Assembly (NCBI GenBank): GCA_019057775.1
Contig: JAHLWT010000050.1
Coordinates: 1-14,730 of the forward strand
DNA: 14,730 bases
Reading direction: 5' to 3'
Source: Promethearchaeota archaeon
GTDB lineage: Archaea > Asgardarchaeota > Lokiarchaeia > Sigynarchaeales > SOKP01
Shown here: one piece after another, positions 14,730 through 14,730 of the stretch
How positions within the stretch are numbered: the first letter of the stretch is position 1
Layout: each line of letters starts with the position of its first letter
The notes under the pieces: model-generated
Database searches by the model: none
What the model was told of the DNA's origin: nothing
What the model saw: only the letters and a program-made list of their open reading frames with translations
Made by a program: the position numbers and the translations under genes

Positions 14730-14730
14730 A

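Overview
The window looks like a chromosomal accessory region of a Bacteroidota bacterium, probably class Bacteroidia. The reasons are the AT-rich intergenic DNA, genes without strong Shine-Dalgarno sites, dispersed short palindromic repeats of a type familiar from Bacteroidota genomes, and the style of the one housekeeping gene. That gene is metK (13389-14729, minus strand), which anchors the right end. Nearly everything to its left is accessory: single genes of defence-like or unknown function, separated by long repeat-rich spacers.

Left end (1-2009): a small polytopic membrane protein lies downstream of the C-terminal ATPase domain of a peptide-exporter-like ABC transporter. The ABC gene is 5'-truncated at about 1816, yet it keeps Walker A, signature and Walker B. 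This looks like the remnant of a peptide-export locus. Next (2010-3053, minus) is a fusion of a P-loop kinase-like domain and a nucleoside 2-deoxyribosyltransferase-like domain.

Middle (3054-9056): two plus-strand single genes, a YiiX/NlpC-P60-like protein (3596-4432) and a protein with an RX4H HEPN-like motif (7488-8399), are each preceded by the same ~110-bp non-coding repeat (83-86% identical by hand alignment) and followed by the same ~25-bp repeat. A third, partial copy of the upstream repeat precedes the restriction-modification gene. The layout resembles integron gene cassettes with attC-like spacers, though no integrase is present in the window. Between the two cassettes sit a GIY-YIG-like small protein converging on an FRG-domain protein, a deleted IS1182-like element with 12-bp inverted ends, and a 45-residue single-span membrane protein on the minus strand.

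Right part (9057-12845): a single-chain type IIG-like restriction-modification protein (PD-(D/E)XK nuclease, N6-adenine methylase, TaqI-like specificity region) is followed by a strong hairpin terminator. Then come two genes overlapping by ATGA: a 50-residue basic protein and a TIR/deoxyribosyltransferase-like protein. The specificity region of the enzyme is much more AT-rich than the rest of the gene, which suggests it was exchanged.

Taken together this is a defence-like island beside metK. The best candidates for undescribed biology are the ATGA-coupled small-protein/TIR-like pair next to the type IIG enzyme, the cassette-like repeats, and the P-loop/deoxyribosyltransferase fusion. Functional links between the genes are inferred from position only.
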